A stretch of 64,000 nt of DNA from assembly GCF_013409255.1 (NCBI RefSeq), contig NZ_JACCAS010000002.1, forward strand, positions 1,674,001 through 1,738,000. Reading direction: 5' to 3'. Shown here one piece after another: positions 35,293 through 43,920 of the stretch. The notes beneath the pieces were generated by a model. That model had not been told where the DNA came from. It did no database searches and saw only the letters and a program-made list of their open reading frames with translations. Source of the stretch: Paraburkholderia bryophila (GTDB taxonomy: Bacteria > Pseudomonadota > Gammaproteobacteria > Burkholderiales > Burkholderiaceae). Position 1 is the first letter of the stretch. Every line of letters begins with the position of its first letter. The position numbers and the translations under genes are program-made.

Positions 35293-36621
35293 ATGTCCAA
35301 AGTGATCGCTGCATCGACGCCGGCGCTCAAGCCTCGGCGCACGCCCCTAAGCCGCGAGCAGATCGGCGGTTTCTGGGCCGTTTACTCGGGATGGGTGCTG
35401 GACGGCGTGGATTCCGTCATCTACGCGCTGGTGCTGATCCCGGCGCTGACCGAGCTGCTGCCCGCCTCGGGCATTGCCGCCACGCCGGGCAACCTCGGCA
35501 TGTATGGCTCGATTCTGTTCGCGCTGTTTCTGATCGGCTGGGGGCTGTCGTTCATCTGGGGGCCGCTTGCCGACCGCTTCGGGCGCGTGAAAACGCTGGC
35601 CGCGAGCATCCTCATTTACTCGGTATTCACCGGCGCGGCGGCGTTCGCGCACAACGTGTGGGAGCTGGCCGCGTTCCGGCTGATTGCCGGCATTGGCGTG
35701 GGTGGCGAATGGGCGTTGGCTGGTACCTATGTGGCTGAGAGCTGGCCGGAGGATCGTCGCAAGATGGGCGCGGGATATCTGCAGACGGGTTACTACGTGG
35801 GCTTCTTCCTTGCCGCGTTGCTGAACTACACGGTCGGCGCAACGTACGGTTGGCGCGCGATGTTTCTGTGCGGTCTCGCACCCGCGTTGCTCGCTATTTT
35901 CACGGTGCTCAGGGTCAAGGAGCCGGGACAGTGGCGCAAGGCGGCCCACGGTGTCGGCCAGACGAGCGCGCCGTCGATGCCGGTTCGCCGTCCACTGCTG
36001 GAGATTTTCGCGCCGGCGTATCTGCGTCGCACGCTGACTAGCGCGAGTCTGGTGGGCGTCGCGATCATCGGCCTGTGGGCGGGTTCGGTCTACGAGGCGA
36101 GCGCTGTCGTGACGCTCGCGACGCGCGCCGGTATCGACCGGATCGGCGCGGTGCATCTCGCGTCGATTGGGGCGGCGGTGCTGGCGGTGGGGACGATTCT
36201 CGGCTGTCTTGTGGCGCCGTGGCTCGCCGAGCGCGTGGGCCGACGGCTCGCGCTCGGCGCGTATTTCGCCGGCATGGCGGTGTCGATCGTGTTCGCGTTC
36301 GGCTGGGTCTTCTATCTGCCGAACGGTCTCAACCTGTTCATGGGCTCACTGCTGTTCCTCGGGTTTTTCGGCGGCAACTTCGCGATCTTTTCGCTGTGGT
36401 TGCCGGAGCAATACCCGACGCGAATTCGCGCCACGGCGTTCGCGTTCAACGCGTCGGTGGGGCGCCTGCTTGGCGCGGGCGTCAACTTCCTGCTGGCCGC
36501 CGCGATTCACTGGCACGGCTCGCTCGGCTTGCCGATCGCGTGGACCGCGGCGGCCTTCGTGATCGGGCTGTTGATCTTGCCGTTCGCGGTTGAAACGCGT
36601 CATCAGACGTTGCCGGAATAG
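35293..36621 (+). CDS. MFS transporter (sugar/acid:H+ symporter-like)
   Basis: A 442-residue transporter with 12 helices. GGFWAVYSGWVLDGVDSVIYALVLIPAL, GPLADRFGRVKTLAASI and GVGGEWALAGTYVAESWPEDRRKMGAGYLQTGYYVGFFLAAL are typical of the AAHS/sialate-type MFS carriers of carboxylates. ATG 35293 follows CGGAGACAAGC. First gene of the operon, 42 bases before the CoA-transferase; likely imports the acid that is converted to a CoA ester downstream. Confidence 0.87.
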   Translation: MSKVIAASTPALKPRRTPLSREQIGGFWAVYSGWVLDGVDSVIYALVLIPALTELLPASGIAATPGNLGMYGSILFALFLIGWGLSFIWGPLADRFGRVKTLAASILIYSVFTGAAAFAHNVWELAAFRLIAGIGVGGEWALAGTYVAESWPEDRRKMGAGYLQTGYYVGFFLAALLNYTVGATYGWRAMFLCGLAPALLAIFTVLRVKEPGQWRKAAHGVGQTSAPSMPVRRPLLEIFAPAYLRRTLTSASLVGVAIIGLWAGSVYEASAVVTLATRAGIDRIGAVHLASIGAAVLAVGTILGCLVAPWLAERVGRRLALGAYFAGMAVSIVFAFGWVFYLPNGLNLFMGSLLFLGFFGGNFAIFSLWLPEQYPTRIRATAFAFNASVGRLLGAGVNFLLAAAIHWHGSLGLPIAWTAAAFVIGLLILPFAVETRHQTLPE

Positions 36622-36663
36622 CGTGCTCGTTTAACTGTCATCGTCGATTAGCTGGAGAACTGC

Positions 36664-37923
36664 ATGCAAGCATTACAAGGAATCAAGGTCGTCGAATTGA
36701 GCCGCGCGTTGTCGGGGCCGTTCTGTTCGATGGTGCTGGCCGATCTCGGTGCGGACGTAATCAAGGTCGAGCCTGGTCCGAGCGGCGACATGAGCCGCAC
36801 GTGGGGACCGTTCGATCGTGGCGTGAGCACCTACTATCTGTCCTGCAACCGCAACAAGCGCGGCGTGTGCATCGACTTCCGGCAGCCGGAAGGGCTGGCC
36901 GCGATTCATCGACTGATCGACGGCGCCGACGTGGTGATCGAGAACTTCAAGCCTGGCACTATCGACAGCATGGGGTTGGGTTACGACGTGCTGAGCGCGC
37001 GCAATCCGCGCCTCGTGATGGGCAGCATCAACGCGTTCGGCGCGGATGGCCCGATGAGCGGCTGGCCCGGTTTCGATCAGATCGCGCAGGGCTATTCCGG
37101 CCTGATGAGCCTGACCGGTTTCGCCGATGGCGACCCGACGCGCACCGGCACGGCAATCGGCGACTTGAGCTCCGGCATGTGGCTCGCGATGGCGATTCTC
37201 TCCGCGCTACTGGAGCGCGAACGAACCGGCCGCGGCCAGCACGTGAGCACGTCGCTGCTGGCGAGCCTGGTGGGATTGCTGAGCGTGCATGGCCAGCGCT
37301 ATTTGAGCCTCGGCGACATTCCGCGCCGCACGGGCAACGCGCATTCGGTGATTGCGCCGTATGGCGTATTCGAAACCGCTGATGGTCCGCTGAACCTTGC
37401 ACCGATCACCTCCGACATGTGGCTACGCCTGTGCCAACTGCTCGACCTGCCTGCGCTACCGGACGACGCGCGATTCGCGACGAACGAAGCGCGCGTCGCG
37501 CATCGCGACGAATTGAAGTCGATGCTGGAAGCGCGCTTGAAGACGCGCGGCAAACGCGAGTGGACGGAGCTGTTCATTGCCGCGGGTTTACCGGCCGGCC
37601 CGATCAACACGTTGGACGAAGTATTCGCCGACCCGCAGGTCCAGCATTGCGGGCTGGTTGAAACGCTTGAGCATCCAACGCTCGGTGCGTTGCGCCAGGT
37701 GGTGACACCCGTGACGAGTTCCACCGAGGCGGGCGAACTGGCGAAGCACACGAGCCGCCACGCACCGCCGGCGCTGGGCGAACATACGGTCGACGTATTG
37801 CGCGAAGCCGGTTTCGACACAACCGCGATCGACGCGCTGCTCGCGACCAAAACCGTGCATCAAACGGGCGACTATTATTCGCAGCAGAGGGCATTGGAAC
37901 GCGCTGCGGGGGTGACGCAATGA
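36664..37923 (+). CDS. CaiB/BaiF-type (family III) CoA-transferase
   Basis: A 419-residue family III CoA-transferase: GIKVVELSRALSGPFCSMVLADLGADVIKVEPGPSGDMSRTWGP, then DFRQPEGLAAIHRLIDGADVVIENFKPGTIDSMGLGYD, catalytic region PGFDQIAQGYSGLM. It starts at ATG 36664 with GGAG upstream and overlaps the next gene by four bases (ATGA). Coupled to a methylmalonyl-CoA decarboxylase-like gene, it may transfer CoA from an acyl-CoA product back to incoming (methyl)malonate, forming a closed cycle; this is inferred. Confidence 0.88.
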   Translation: MQALQGIKVVELSRALSGPFCSMVLADLGADVIKVEPGPSGDMSRTWGPFDRGVSTYYLSCNRNKRGVCIDFRQPEGLAAIHRLIDGADVVIENFKPGTIDSMGLGYDVLSARNPRLVMGSINAFGADGPMSGWPGFDQIAQGYSGLMSLTGFADGDPTRTGTAIGDLSSGMWLAMAILSALLERERTGRGQHVSTSLLASLVGLLSVHGQRYLSLGDIPRRTGNAHSVIAPYGVFETADGPLNLAPITSDMWLRLCQLLDLPALPDDARFATNEARVAHRDELKSMLEARLKTRGKREWTELFIAAGLPAGPINTLDEVFADPQVQHCGLVETLEHPTLGALRQVVTPVTSSTEAGELAKHTSRHAPPALGEHTVDVLREAGFDTTAIDALLATKTVHQTGDYYSQQRALERAAGVTQ

Positions 37924-38720
37924 GCACGACGGAAGCGGGAGCATTTTCGGTAACGGCCGACATAGTGGACGAGCGAATCGCCCGTTTGACGTTCAGTTAT
38001 CCGACACGAAGAAACGCGCTCAGCGCGGGGCTATTGGAGCAGATGGACGCAAGGCTGGTCGACCTGGCCGCGCAGCGGATCCCGGTGGTGATATTAGGCA
38101 CGGACGTTGGCCAGGACGTCTGGAGCGCGGGTCACGACCTGGGCGAATTGGCACACGACCGCGACCCGATTGCTTATGGCAAGCCGCTTGAGAAGGTTTT
38201 GCGTCGCGTGCGAGCTTACCCGGGCGTGGTGATCGCGTTGGTGTCGGGTTCCGCGTGGGGCGGCGCGGTGGATTTGGCGATGAGTTGCGACATGGTGATT
38301 ACGGACGGGAGCGCGCGTTTTGCGATGACGCCGGCGAACATAGGATTGCCGTACACGACGAGCGGTTTGCTGCGTTTTTTCAACAACGTGCCGATTCACG
38401 TATTGAAGGAGATGTTCTTCACGGCGCAGCCGCTCGATGCTGCGCGAGCGGAGCGGTTTGGCGTGATCAACCGTTTGGTGGACAGCGACAAACTGGAGGC
38501 GACGGCACTTGAAATAGCGCGCGGCATAGCGGCCAAAGCGCCGTTGGCGATCCAGGCGGTGAAGGAGCAATTGCGAATCCTTGAAGACATGCAGCCGATG
38601 CCCGTGCAGGCGATGGAGCAGATAGCGGAGTTGCGTCGACGGGTGTGTGAGAGCGCGGATTTCGGGGAGGGGCTCGTGGCGTTTTCGGAGAGACGTGCGC
38701 CGGTGTTTGGGGGAAGGTGA
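37920..38720 (+). CDS. scpB: Crotonase-family methylmalonyl-CoA decarboxylase-like protein
   Basis: A 266-residue crotonase-fold protein. DVWSAGHDLGELAHDRDPIAYGKPL, SGSAWGGAVDLAMSCDMVI, FAMTPANIGLPYTTSGLLRF, and the terminal EGLVAFSERRAPVFGG align by eye with E. coli methylmalonyl-CoA decarboxylase (ScpB/YgfG), including the SAGHD oxyanion segment and the His/Tyr region. It should convert (R)- or (S)-methylmalonyl-CoA (or malonyl-CoA) to propionyl-CoA (acetyl-CoA) and CO2. The upstream partner is a CoA-transferase, as in the E. coli scp operon, though of an unrelated transferase family. An element copy overlaps its stop codon. Confidence 0.8.
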   Translation: MSTTEAGAFSVTADIVDERIARLTFSYPTRRNALSAGLLEQMDARLVDLAAQRIPVVILGTDVGQDVWSAGHDLGELAHDRDPIAYGKPLEKVLRRVRAYPGVVIALVSGSAWGGAVDLAMSCDMVITDGSARFAMTPANIGLPYTTSGLLRFFNNVPIHVLKEMFFTAQPLDAARAERFGVINRLVDSDKLEATALEIARGIAAKAPLAIQAVKEQLRILEDMQPMPVQAMEQIAELRRRVCESADFGEGLVAFSERRAPVFGGR

Positions 38721-38733
38721 GGGTTTTCGGGAG
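38713..38733 (+). repeat. GGTGAG-N6-CGGGAG element, copy 7
   Basis: GAAGGTGAGG then GTTTT then CGGGAG. The TGA stop of the decarboxylase gene (38718-38720) lies inside the GGTGAG half. Confidence 0.85.
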
Positions 38734-38756
38734 AGGCTAAGGCGCTCGAACAAACC

Positions 38757-38777
38757 ATTGGTGAGCTTTTTCGGGAG
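38757..38777 (+). repeat. GGTGAG-N6-CGGGAG element, copy 8
   Basis: ATTGGTGAGC then TTTTT then CGGGAG, starting 44 bases after the start of copy 7, before the convergent TolC-type gene. Confidence 0.8.
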
Positions 38778-38800
38778 TGGAAAGAGGGCGGCCCGAATGG

Positions 38801-40243
38801 TCACTGTGGACTGTCGGCGAGTCGGGAGAGATCGAGTCGCCCTAGACTGCCAGCAAACCTCAACCGCGTTGAACGCCAATCCGCGAGCGCCTGAATCCGT
38901 TGTTGCTGCGCGTTTGCCAGTGCGGTTTGCGCATTGAGCAGTTCCAGAATGTTCCCGACGCCTGCCTGATACCGGCGCTGAGTTGCCAAAAATGAGCGCT
39001 GTGCAATATCGAACAGCGCGGCACTGTCCTCGACACCATTCATCGAGACCTGAACTGCCTGATAGCTGTTCCACACTTCCAAACCTACCTCCTGGCGCGT
39101 CTCGTCGAGTGTGTCTTGCTGGCGTTCGAGTTGGGCTTGCGTCTGCCGCACCTGGTACGTCCGGTTGAAGCCTTCGAAGAAGGGAATGGTGATCTGTACC
39201 CCGACATACCAGTCGCGCCCGGTTGCCGGGAATTGCGCGGCGCCGAGACCGAGGCTGGCGGGCTGGTTGTTGCGGCTGTATTTCGAAACGAGGATGAGAT
39301 TGGGTAGACCCTGTGCGCGTGTCTCGTCCATTCTCGCCGCCGCTGCTTCGACCTGCGCCTGCGCGGCGAGTACGGCCGGATGGGTGCGGCGCGCATCCTC
39401 CATCAGTTCGCCAATTGAATGCGAGAAAGCTGCATCCGGCTTCACGCCGTCCGCGACCGCGGGCAACTGTAGCGGCGTATCGGGCGGCAGCGCGAGATCT
39501 GCAGCGAGCGTGCCGATTGCCGTCTTCCATGCGCCACGCGCCTTATTGCGGCTCAGGACCGCCTGGATGTATGCGGTCTGGGCCTGAAGCGCATCGGATA
39601 TCGGTGCAATGCCTCGTTCGACACGTGCCGTGGATGCTTTCGCGCTCTCACTGGCCATGTGTTCGATATCGAGCGCCGCCGTGACTGCACCGGCCGCCGC
39701 CTGTGCTGTGTAGTAGTCTTTTGCGACTGTGACAAAGAGGCCCTGCAGCGTCGCATCCTGCGTCGACCGGGCGGCAGCCAGCAGCGCCGACGCGTGCCTG
39801 ACCGCGGCCGCCCGCACGCCAAAATCATAGAGCGTCCAGTCCAGCGAGACGCTTTCCGAATTGACGCCGGAAGCATTGGCGGAACTGAGTGTTGGGTGCC
39901 CCGTCACATCGGTGGTCGACTGGTCGCGCACCCGTTGAGCCGTGGCAGATACGGTTGGCAGGTAGCCCGAACGTGCCATGCCGAGAGCCGCTGCCTGTGC
40001 CTTCACATCAGCCCATGCAGCACGCGTTTTGGGATTGCCGCACAGCGCGCGCTCAACCGCTTCGGCCAGCAGGAACGGGTTGCCGGGCGTACCAAACACG
40101 CAGCCGTCTGCGGCCGGTGCGATAGCGCCAGCCGCTGTCGTCGGGATTGATGCTTCAGTCCTCAGAACATCGAAAGCCTGGACCTCAGGCGATACCGTGA
40201 GCCATGTGGCGAGGGTTGCCGCGATGAATGGTCTAGCGCTCAC
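38801..40243 (-). CDS. TolC-family outer membrane protein of type I secretion system
   Basis: A 480-residue protein starting with GTG and overlapping the HlyD gene by 11 bases. It has an N-terminal signal peptide (ATLATWLTVSPEVQA) and two TolC-type helical/beta repeats with the usual AxSGYLPTV-type entry (ARSGYLPTVSATAQRV), Gln-rich coiled coils and YQAGVGNILELLNAQTALANAQQQ near the end. It would form the outer membrane channel of the T1SS encoded upstream. Last gene of the operon. Confidence 0.9.
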   Translation of the reverse strand: MSARPFIAATLATWLTVSPEVQAFDVLRTEASIPTTAAGAIAPAADGCVFGTPGNPFLLAEAVERALCGNPKTRAAWADVKAQAAALGMARSGYLPTVSATAQRVRDQSTTDVTGHPTLSSANASGVNSESVSLDWTLYDFGVRAAAVRHASALLAAARSTQDATLQGLFVTVAKDYYTAQAAAGAVTAALDIEHMASESAKASTARVERGIAPISDALQAQTAYIQAVLSRNKARGAWKTAIGTLAADLALPPDTPLQLPAVADGVKPDAAFSHSIGELMEDARRTHPAVLAAQAQVEAAAARMDETRAQGLPNLILVSKYSRNNQPASLGLGAAQFPATGRDWYVGVQITIPFFEGFNRTYQVRQTQAQLERQQDTLDETRQEVGLEVWNSYQAVQVSMNGVEDSAALFDIAQRSFLATQRRYQAGVGNILELLNAQTALANAQQQRIQALADWRSTRLRFAGSLGRLDLSRLADSPQ

Positions 40244-41654
40244 GCATGCTCTCCTGCATACCTTCGACCAACGGCCCGAGGAAGTACCCAGCGACGCTGC
40301 GCCTGCCAGTTTTGATATCGGCGCTCACTTCCATGCCGGGTGTCAGCGTGATCCATCTGTTTTCGACATGCAGCCTGTTGGCGGTCAGTCGGATTCGGAC
40401 CGGAAACGCCAGACCGGACTTCCGATCCTGCACGGCATTGTTCGAGACTGACACGACCGTGCCGGTGATGAAACCGTAGCGCGTGTACGGGAACGCTTCG
40501 ACCTTGACGGCGGCTGTCTGGCCGACTTCGATGAACCCGACATCCCGATTTTCCAGTTGCGCCACCACTTCCAAATTGTCGTCCGGCACAATTTCCATCA
40601 GCGACTGGGCGGTGGTGACGACGCCACCCAGCGTATGCGTGGTTAGCACCTGAACGGTTCCTGCCACCGGCGCGGTCAGACTGAGCAATCCTTGGCGCGT
40701 CTGCGCTTTGGTGGCTTCATCACGGGTTTGGGCGACCTGCTGTGTGGCCTTCTCCAGCTCGTCGAGCTGGTCATGCCGGAACTTCGAAGCGGCCGTCGCA
40801 ATCTGGGCGCGCTGGCCCGCTATGCCGGCCGCGAGTTCGCGAACGTGACTCCGCTGCGCAGCCAGTTCATGCTCCTGGCTAAGCGCTGTCGCCTCCCTGT
40901 CGAGATAGTCACCTCTCGCAACGTACTTCTCGCCCGCGAGCGTCCGGTACTCATCGGCCTGTTCGCGCGCGAGCGGTGCGGTGGCGTGGAGCCTGGCGAC
41001 CTGCTGCCGGGTGCTGTCAAGTCCAGCCTCCTGTTTGCGCAGTTCGGCGCGGGCGCTATCCATTGCGTCCTGATACTCAAGGTATGCGCCCTCAGCCTGT
41101 CGCTGAGCCGCCAGCACGCGGTACTGCGGCGCACCTTCGACGGACTCGATCAGCGGTACATGATGATCACGCTGCGCGGCGAGCAACGCGGTTGCCCGTG
41201 CAATGGCGAGTTCGGCATCGAGCTTTGCGGAGTTTGCTTTGTGCGCGTCGGCGGCTGCCTGTGTGGTGTCGAGTTTCACCAGCAGTTGCCCCGCCGTGAC
41301 CCGCTGCCCGTCTCGCACGAGAATCTCGCGCACCACGCCAGTCATCGCCGGCTGGATGACCTTGACGCGTTCGTTGGGGACGAACTTGCCCTTCGCCGTT
41401 ACCACGATATCGAGTCGGCCGACGACGCCGACGAGCAGAACCAGCGTCACCAGTAGAACCAGCATGCGCATGGTCCAGCGTGGTGCGGGATGAAGCGGCG
41501 TTTCGGCCAGTTCAAGCTGCGCGGGTAAGAATGCGAGTTCGTGAGCCTCGCGCTCCGGCGCGTCGAATTGGTGGCGGATGCTCCAGGCACTGCGGAATAT
41601 CGCTGCGTAGCGGGCAATCAGGTCGCCAGCGGCCTGCAATCGCATAAACCTCAT
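40233..41654 (-). CDS. HlyD-family membrane fusion protein (T1SS adaptor)
   Basis: A 473-residue periplasmic adaptor. The start at 41654 overlaps the ABC gene stop by four bases (ATGA); an upstream extension in the same frame is antisense to the ABC gene and is rejected. One membrane helix (MRMLVLLVTLVLLVGVVGRLD, about residues 60-80), a lipoyl half-motif (VIQPAMTGVVREILVRDGQRVTAGQLLVKLD), a long coiled coil (about 135-320), the second lipoyl half (LTAPVAGTVQVL) and a beta-barrel end (MEVSADIKTGRRSVAGYFLGPL). This is the HlyD/PrtE layout joining the ABC transporter to TolC. Confidence 0.92.
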   Translation of the reverse strand: MRFMRLQAAGDLIARYAAIFRSAWSIRHQFDAPEREAHELAFLPAQLELAETPLHPAPRWTMRMLVLLVTLVLLVGVVGRLDIVVTAKGKFVPNERVKVIQPAMTGVVREILVRDGQRVTAGQLLVKLDTTQAAADAHKANSAKLDAELAIARATALLAAQRDHHVPLIESVEGAPQYRVLAAQRQAEGAYLEYQDAMDSARAELRKQEAGLDSTRQQVARLHATAPLAREQADEYRTLAGEKYVARGDYLDREATALSQEHELAAQRSHVRELAAGIAGQRAQIATAASKFRHDQLDELEKATQQVAQTRDEATKAQTRQGLLSLTAPVAGTVQVLTTHTLGGVVTTAQSLMEIVPDDNLEVVAQLENRDVGFIEVGQTAAVKVEAFPYTRYGFITGTVVSVSNNAVQDRKSGLAFPVRIRLTANRLHVENRWITLTPGMEVSADIKTGRRSVAGYFLGPLVEGMQESMRER

Positions 41655-43780
41655 GATTGAGCGTCCTGCAGCGAGACCAGATGGGCGTAATAGCCGTCGC
41701 GCGCGAGCAATGATGTGTGGTTGCCCTGCTCGACGATTCGGCCCCGGTCCATTGAGATAATCTGGTCGGCGAGCCGGACTGCCGTCAGCCGGTGCGCGAT
41801 GATAATGACCGTCCGTCCCGCACACATGGCCCTCATGTTGGACTGGATTACCCGCTCGGTTTCGAAGTCGAGCGCACTGGTCGCCTCGTCGAAAATCAGG
41901 ATGCGTGGGTTAGTGAGCAACGCGCGTGCAATCGCCAGGCGTTGTCGTTGCCCTCCGGACAGGTTCGAGCCGCGTTCATCGATGAGCGCATCGTAGGCTT
42001 GCGGCATCTCGCAGATGAATTCGTGCGCGCCGGCGAGTGTCGCCGCGCGGATGACCGCTTCGAGCGGCGCGCCGGGATCACTCAACGCGATGTTCTCGCG
42101 GATCGAACGGTTGAAGAGCACGTTCTCCTGGAGCACCACGCCAATCTGGCGTCGCAACCAGGACGGGTCGGCAAGCGCGAGATCGATACCGTCGATGCGC
42201 ACCGTTCCCTGTTCAGGAACGTAGAGACGTTGCAGCAGTTTCGTCAGTGTGCTTTTGCCTGATCCCGAACGTCCAACGATGCCGACCACCTGGCCAGCTC
42301 TGATATGGAGGGAAAGGTTATCGAGAATCGGTGGCCCGTCGATACGATAGCGAAAGCGCGCGTTTTCGAAGCTGATTTCACCTTTGAGTGCGGGGAGCGC
42401 CTGAACGGTCGGCGGCAGTTCGGTCCGCGCGTTCAGAATGTCGCCCAGCCGGCTCATCGAAATGCCGACCTGCTGGAAGTCCTGCCATAGCTGAGCAAGC
42501 CGCAGGACGGGCCCGCTGACGTGTTGCGCCATCATGTTGAAGGCGATCAGTTGACCGACCGTCAACTTGCCGTCGATGACCTGCCGGGCACCAAAGAACA
42601 GGGTGCCCACCGTCACCAGCTTGCCGACCAGCTGGATAAGCTGCTGCCCTGCATTGCCTAGCGAGCTGACGCGAAACCCCGCCGCGACGTAGGCCGCGAG
42701 CTGCGTTTCCCAGCGTTTGATGAACTGTGGCTCGACCGCCATCGCCTTGACGGTTTCCATACCGGACACCGCTTCAACAAGGAAGGACTGGTTGTCGGCA
42801 CCGCGCGCGAACTTCTCATTCAGACGCGCGCGCAGTACGGGGACGAGACCCGCCGAAATCGTGGCGTAGACGGGCAGCGAAAGAGCGACGATCACCGTCA
42901 GCCAGAAGCTGTAAAGGCACATCACGCCAAGAAAGACGAACGAAAATGTCAGATCGACAAACGCGGTAAGCGCCTGGCCGGTGAGGAAATTCCTGATGCT
43001 TTCCAGCTCCCGCACCCGGGCTACCGTATCGCCGACACGGCGCGCACCGAAATAGGCCAATGGGAGCGATACAAGATGCCGGAAGAGCCGCGCACCCAGT
43101 TCGATATCGATCCGGTTTGTCGTATGTGTGAAGACATAGTTGCGCAACCCGGTGAGCAGGACTTCGAAGACTGAACTGGCCAGTAGCGCAACACACACGA
43201 CGTTAAGTGTGCTGTAGGTACGATTGACCAGCACCTTGTCCATTACCACCTGGAACATGAGTGGCGAAACCAGTCCGAACAATTGCAGAATCACCGAGAC
43301 AAGCAGCACTTCGAGAAGCAGTCGCCGGTATTTGACGATTGCCGGAATGAACCAGGAGAAGTCGAAGCGGGCCAGACTGCCGGCCAGCGACGCGCGGGAG
43401 GTGAACAGCAGCATACGACCGCCCGAGCGGGCCATGACCTGTGCGGGTGAGCTCACCGACATCGTTTCGGCGCCGCATTCGAGCAGCATGGCGCGCGTTA
43501 CGTCGCAGGCCGCCAGCACACAATGTCGCCCCGAACTGTCGAGCAGCAGGGCCGGTAGTGGCGTCGTGACAAAGCGGGTTTGGCTCACGGTGATTGCGCG
43601 CGCTTTCAGGCCGAGTGAGCGCGCTGAAAGAATCAGGTCCTGTTCGCCGAAGCGTTGTGTATTTAGCGCTGCTGCATGCCGGATCTGATCCGGCTCCGCC
43701 GCGATACCGTGAAGGCGGGCGATCAGTACGAGCGCCGCCAGGCCCGGATCGGCGGCGACGGTCTCTAGTCTTGCTGTCAC
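41651..43780 (-). CDS. Type I secretion ABC transporter with inactive C39-like domain
   Basis: A 709-residue HlyB/RtxB-type transporter. Residues 1-130 form a peptidase C39-like domain in which the catalytic Cys position is not Cys (ALVLIARLHG); the His region GRHCVLAA is kept. So it is probably a non-cleaving receptor domain for an RTX substrate. Residues about 150-440 hold six membrane helices. The nucleotide-binding domain has Walker A GRSGSGKST, signature NLSGGQRQRLAIARALL, Walker B ILIFDEATSALD and the His switch IAHRL. Lies 140 bases after the RTX gene. Confidence 0.93.
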   Translation of the reverse strand: MTARLETVAADPGLAALVLIARLHGIAAEPDQIRHAAALNTQRFGEQDLILSARSLGLKARAITVSQTRFVTTPLPALLLDSSGRHCVLAACDVTRAMLLECGAETMSVSSPAQVMARSGGRMLLFTSRASLAGSLARFDFSWFIPAIVKYRRLLLEVLLVSVILQLFGLVSPLMFQVVMDKVLVNRTYSTLNVVCVALLASSVFEVLLTGLRNYVFTHTTNRIDIELGARLFRHLVSLPLAYFGARRVGDTVARVRELESIRNFLTGQALTAFVDLTFSFVFLGVMCLYSFWLTVIVALSLPVYATISAGLVPVLRARLNEKFARGADNQSFLVEAVSGMETVKAMAVEPQFIKRWETQLAAYVAAGFRVSSLGNAGQQLIQLVGKLVTVGTLFFGARQVIDGKLTVGQLIAFNMMAQHVSGPVLRLAQLWQDFQQVGISMSRLGDILNARTELPPTVQALPALKGEISFENARFRYRIDGPPILDNLSLHIRAGQVVGIVGRSGSGKSTLTKLLQRLYVPEQGTVRIDGIDLALADPSWLRRQIGVVLQENVLFNRSIRENIALSDPGAPLEAVIRAATLAGAHEFICEMPQAYDALIDERGSNLSGGQRQRLAIARALLTNPRILIFDEATSALDFETERVIQSNMRAMCAGRTVIIIAHRLTAVRLADQIISMDRGRIVEQGNHTSLLARDGYYAHLVSLQDAQS

Positions 43781-43920
43781 GTCTGATACCTTGGTGCTGG
43801 CCCGTGCGACGGGCGTGGTTGCTGGTCAGTCTTGCGGCCGTTGCGCCTGAGACGGCGCGAGCGGGGGTGACAGGTGTCTGCCTGCGTGGCCGCACGTCAT
43901 GCCGGTGCGTTCAAAAAGAG

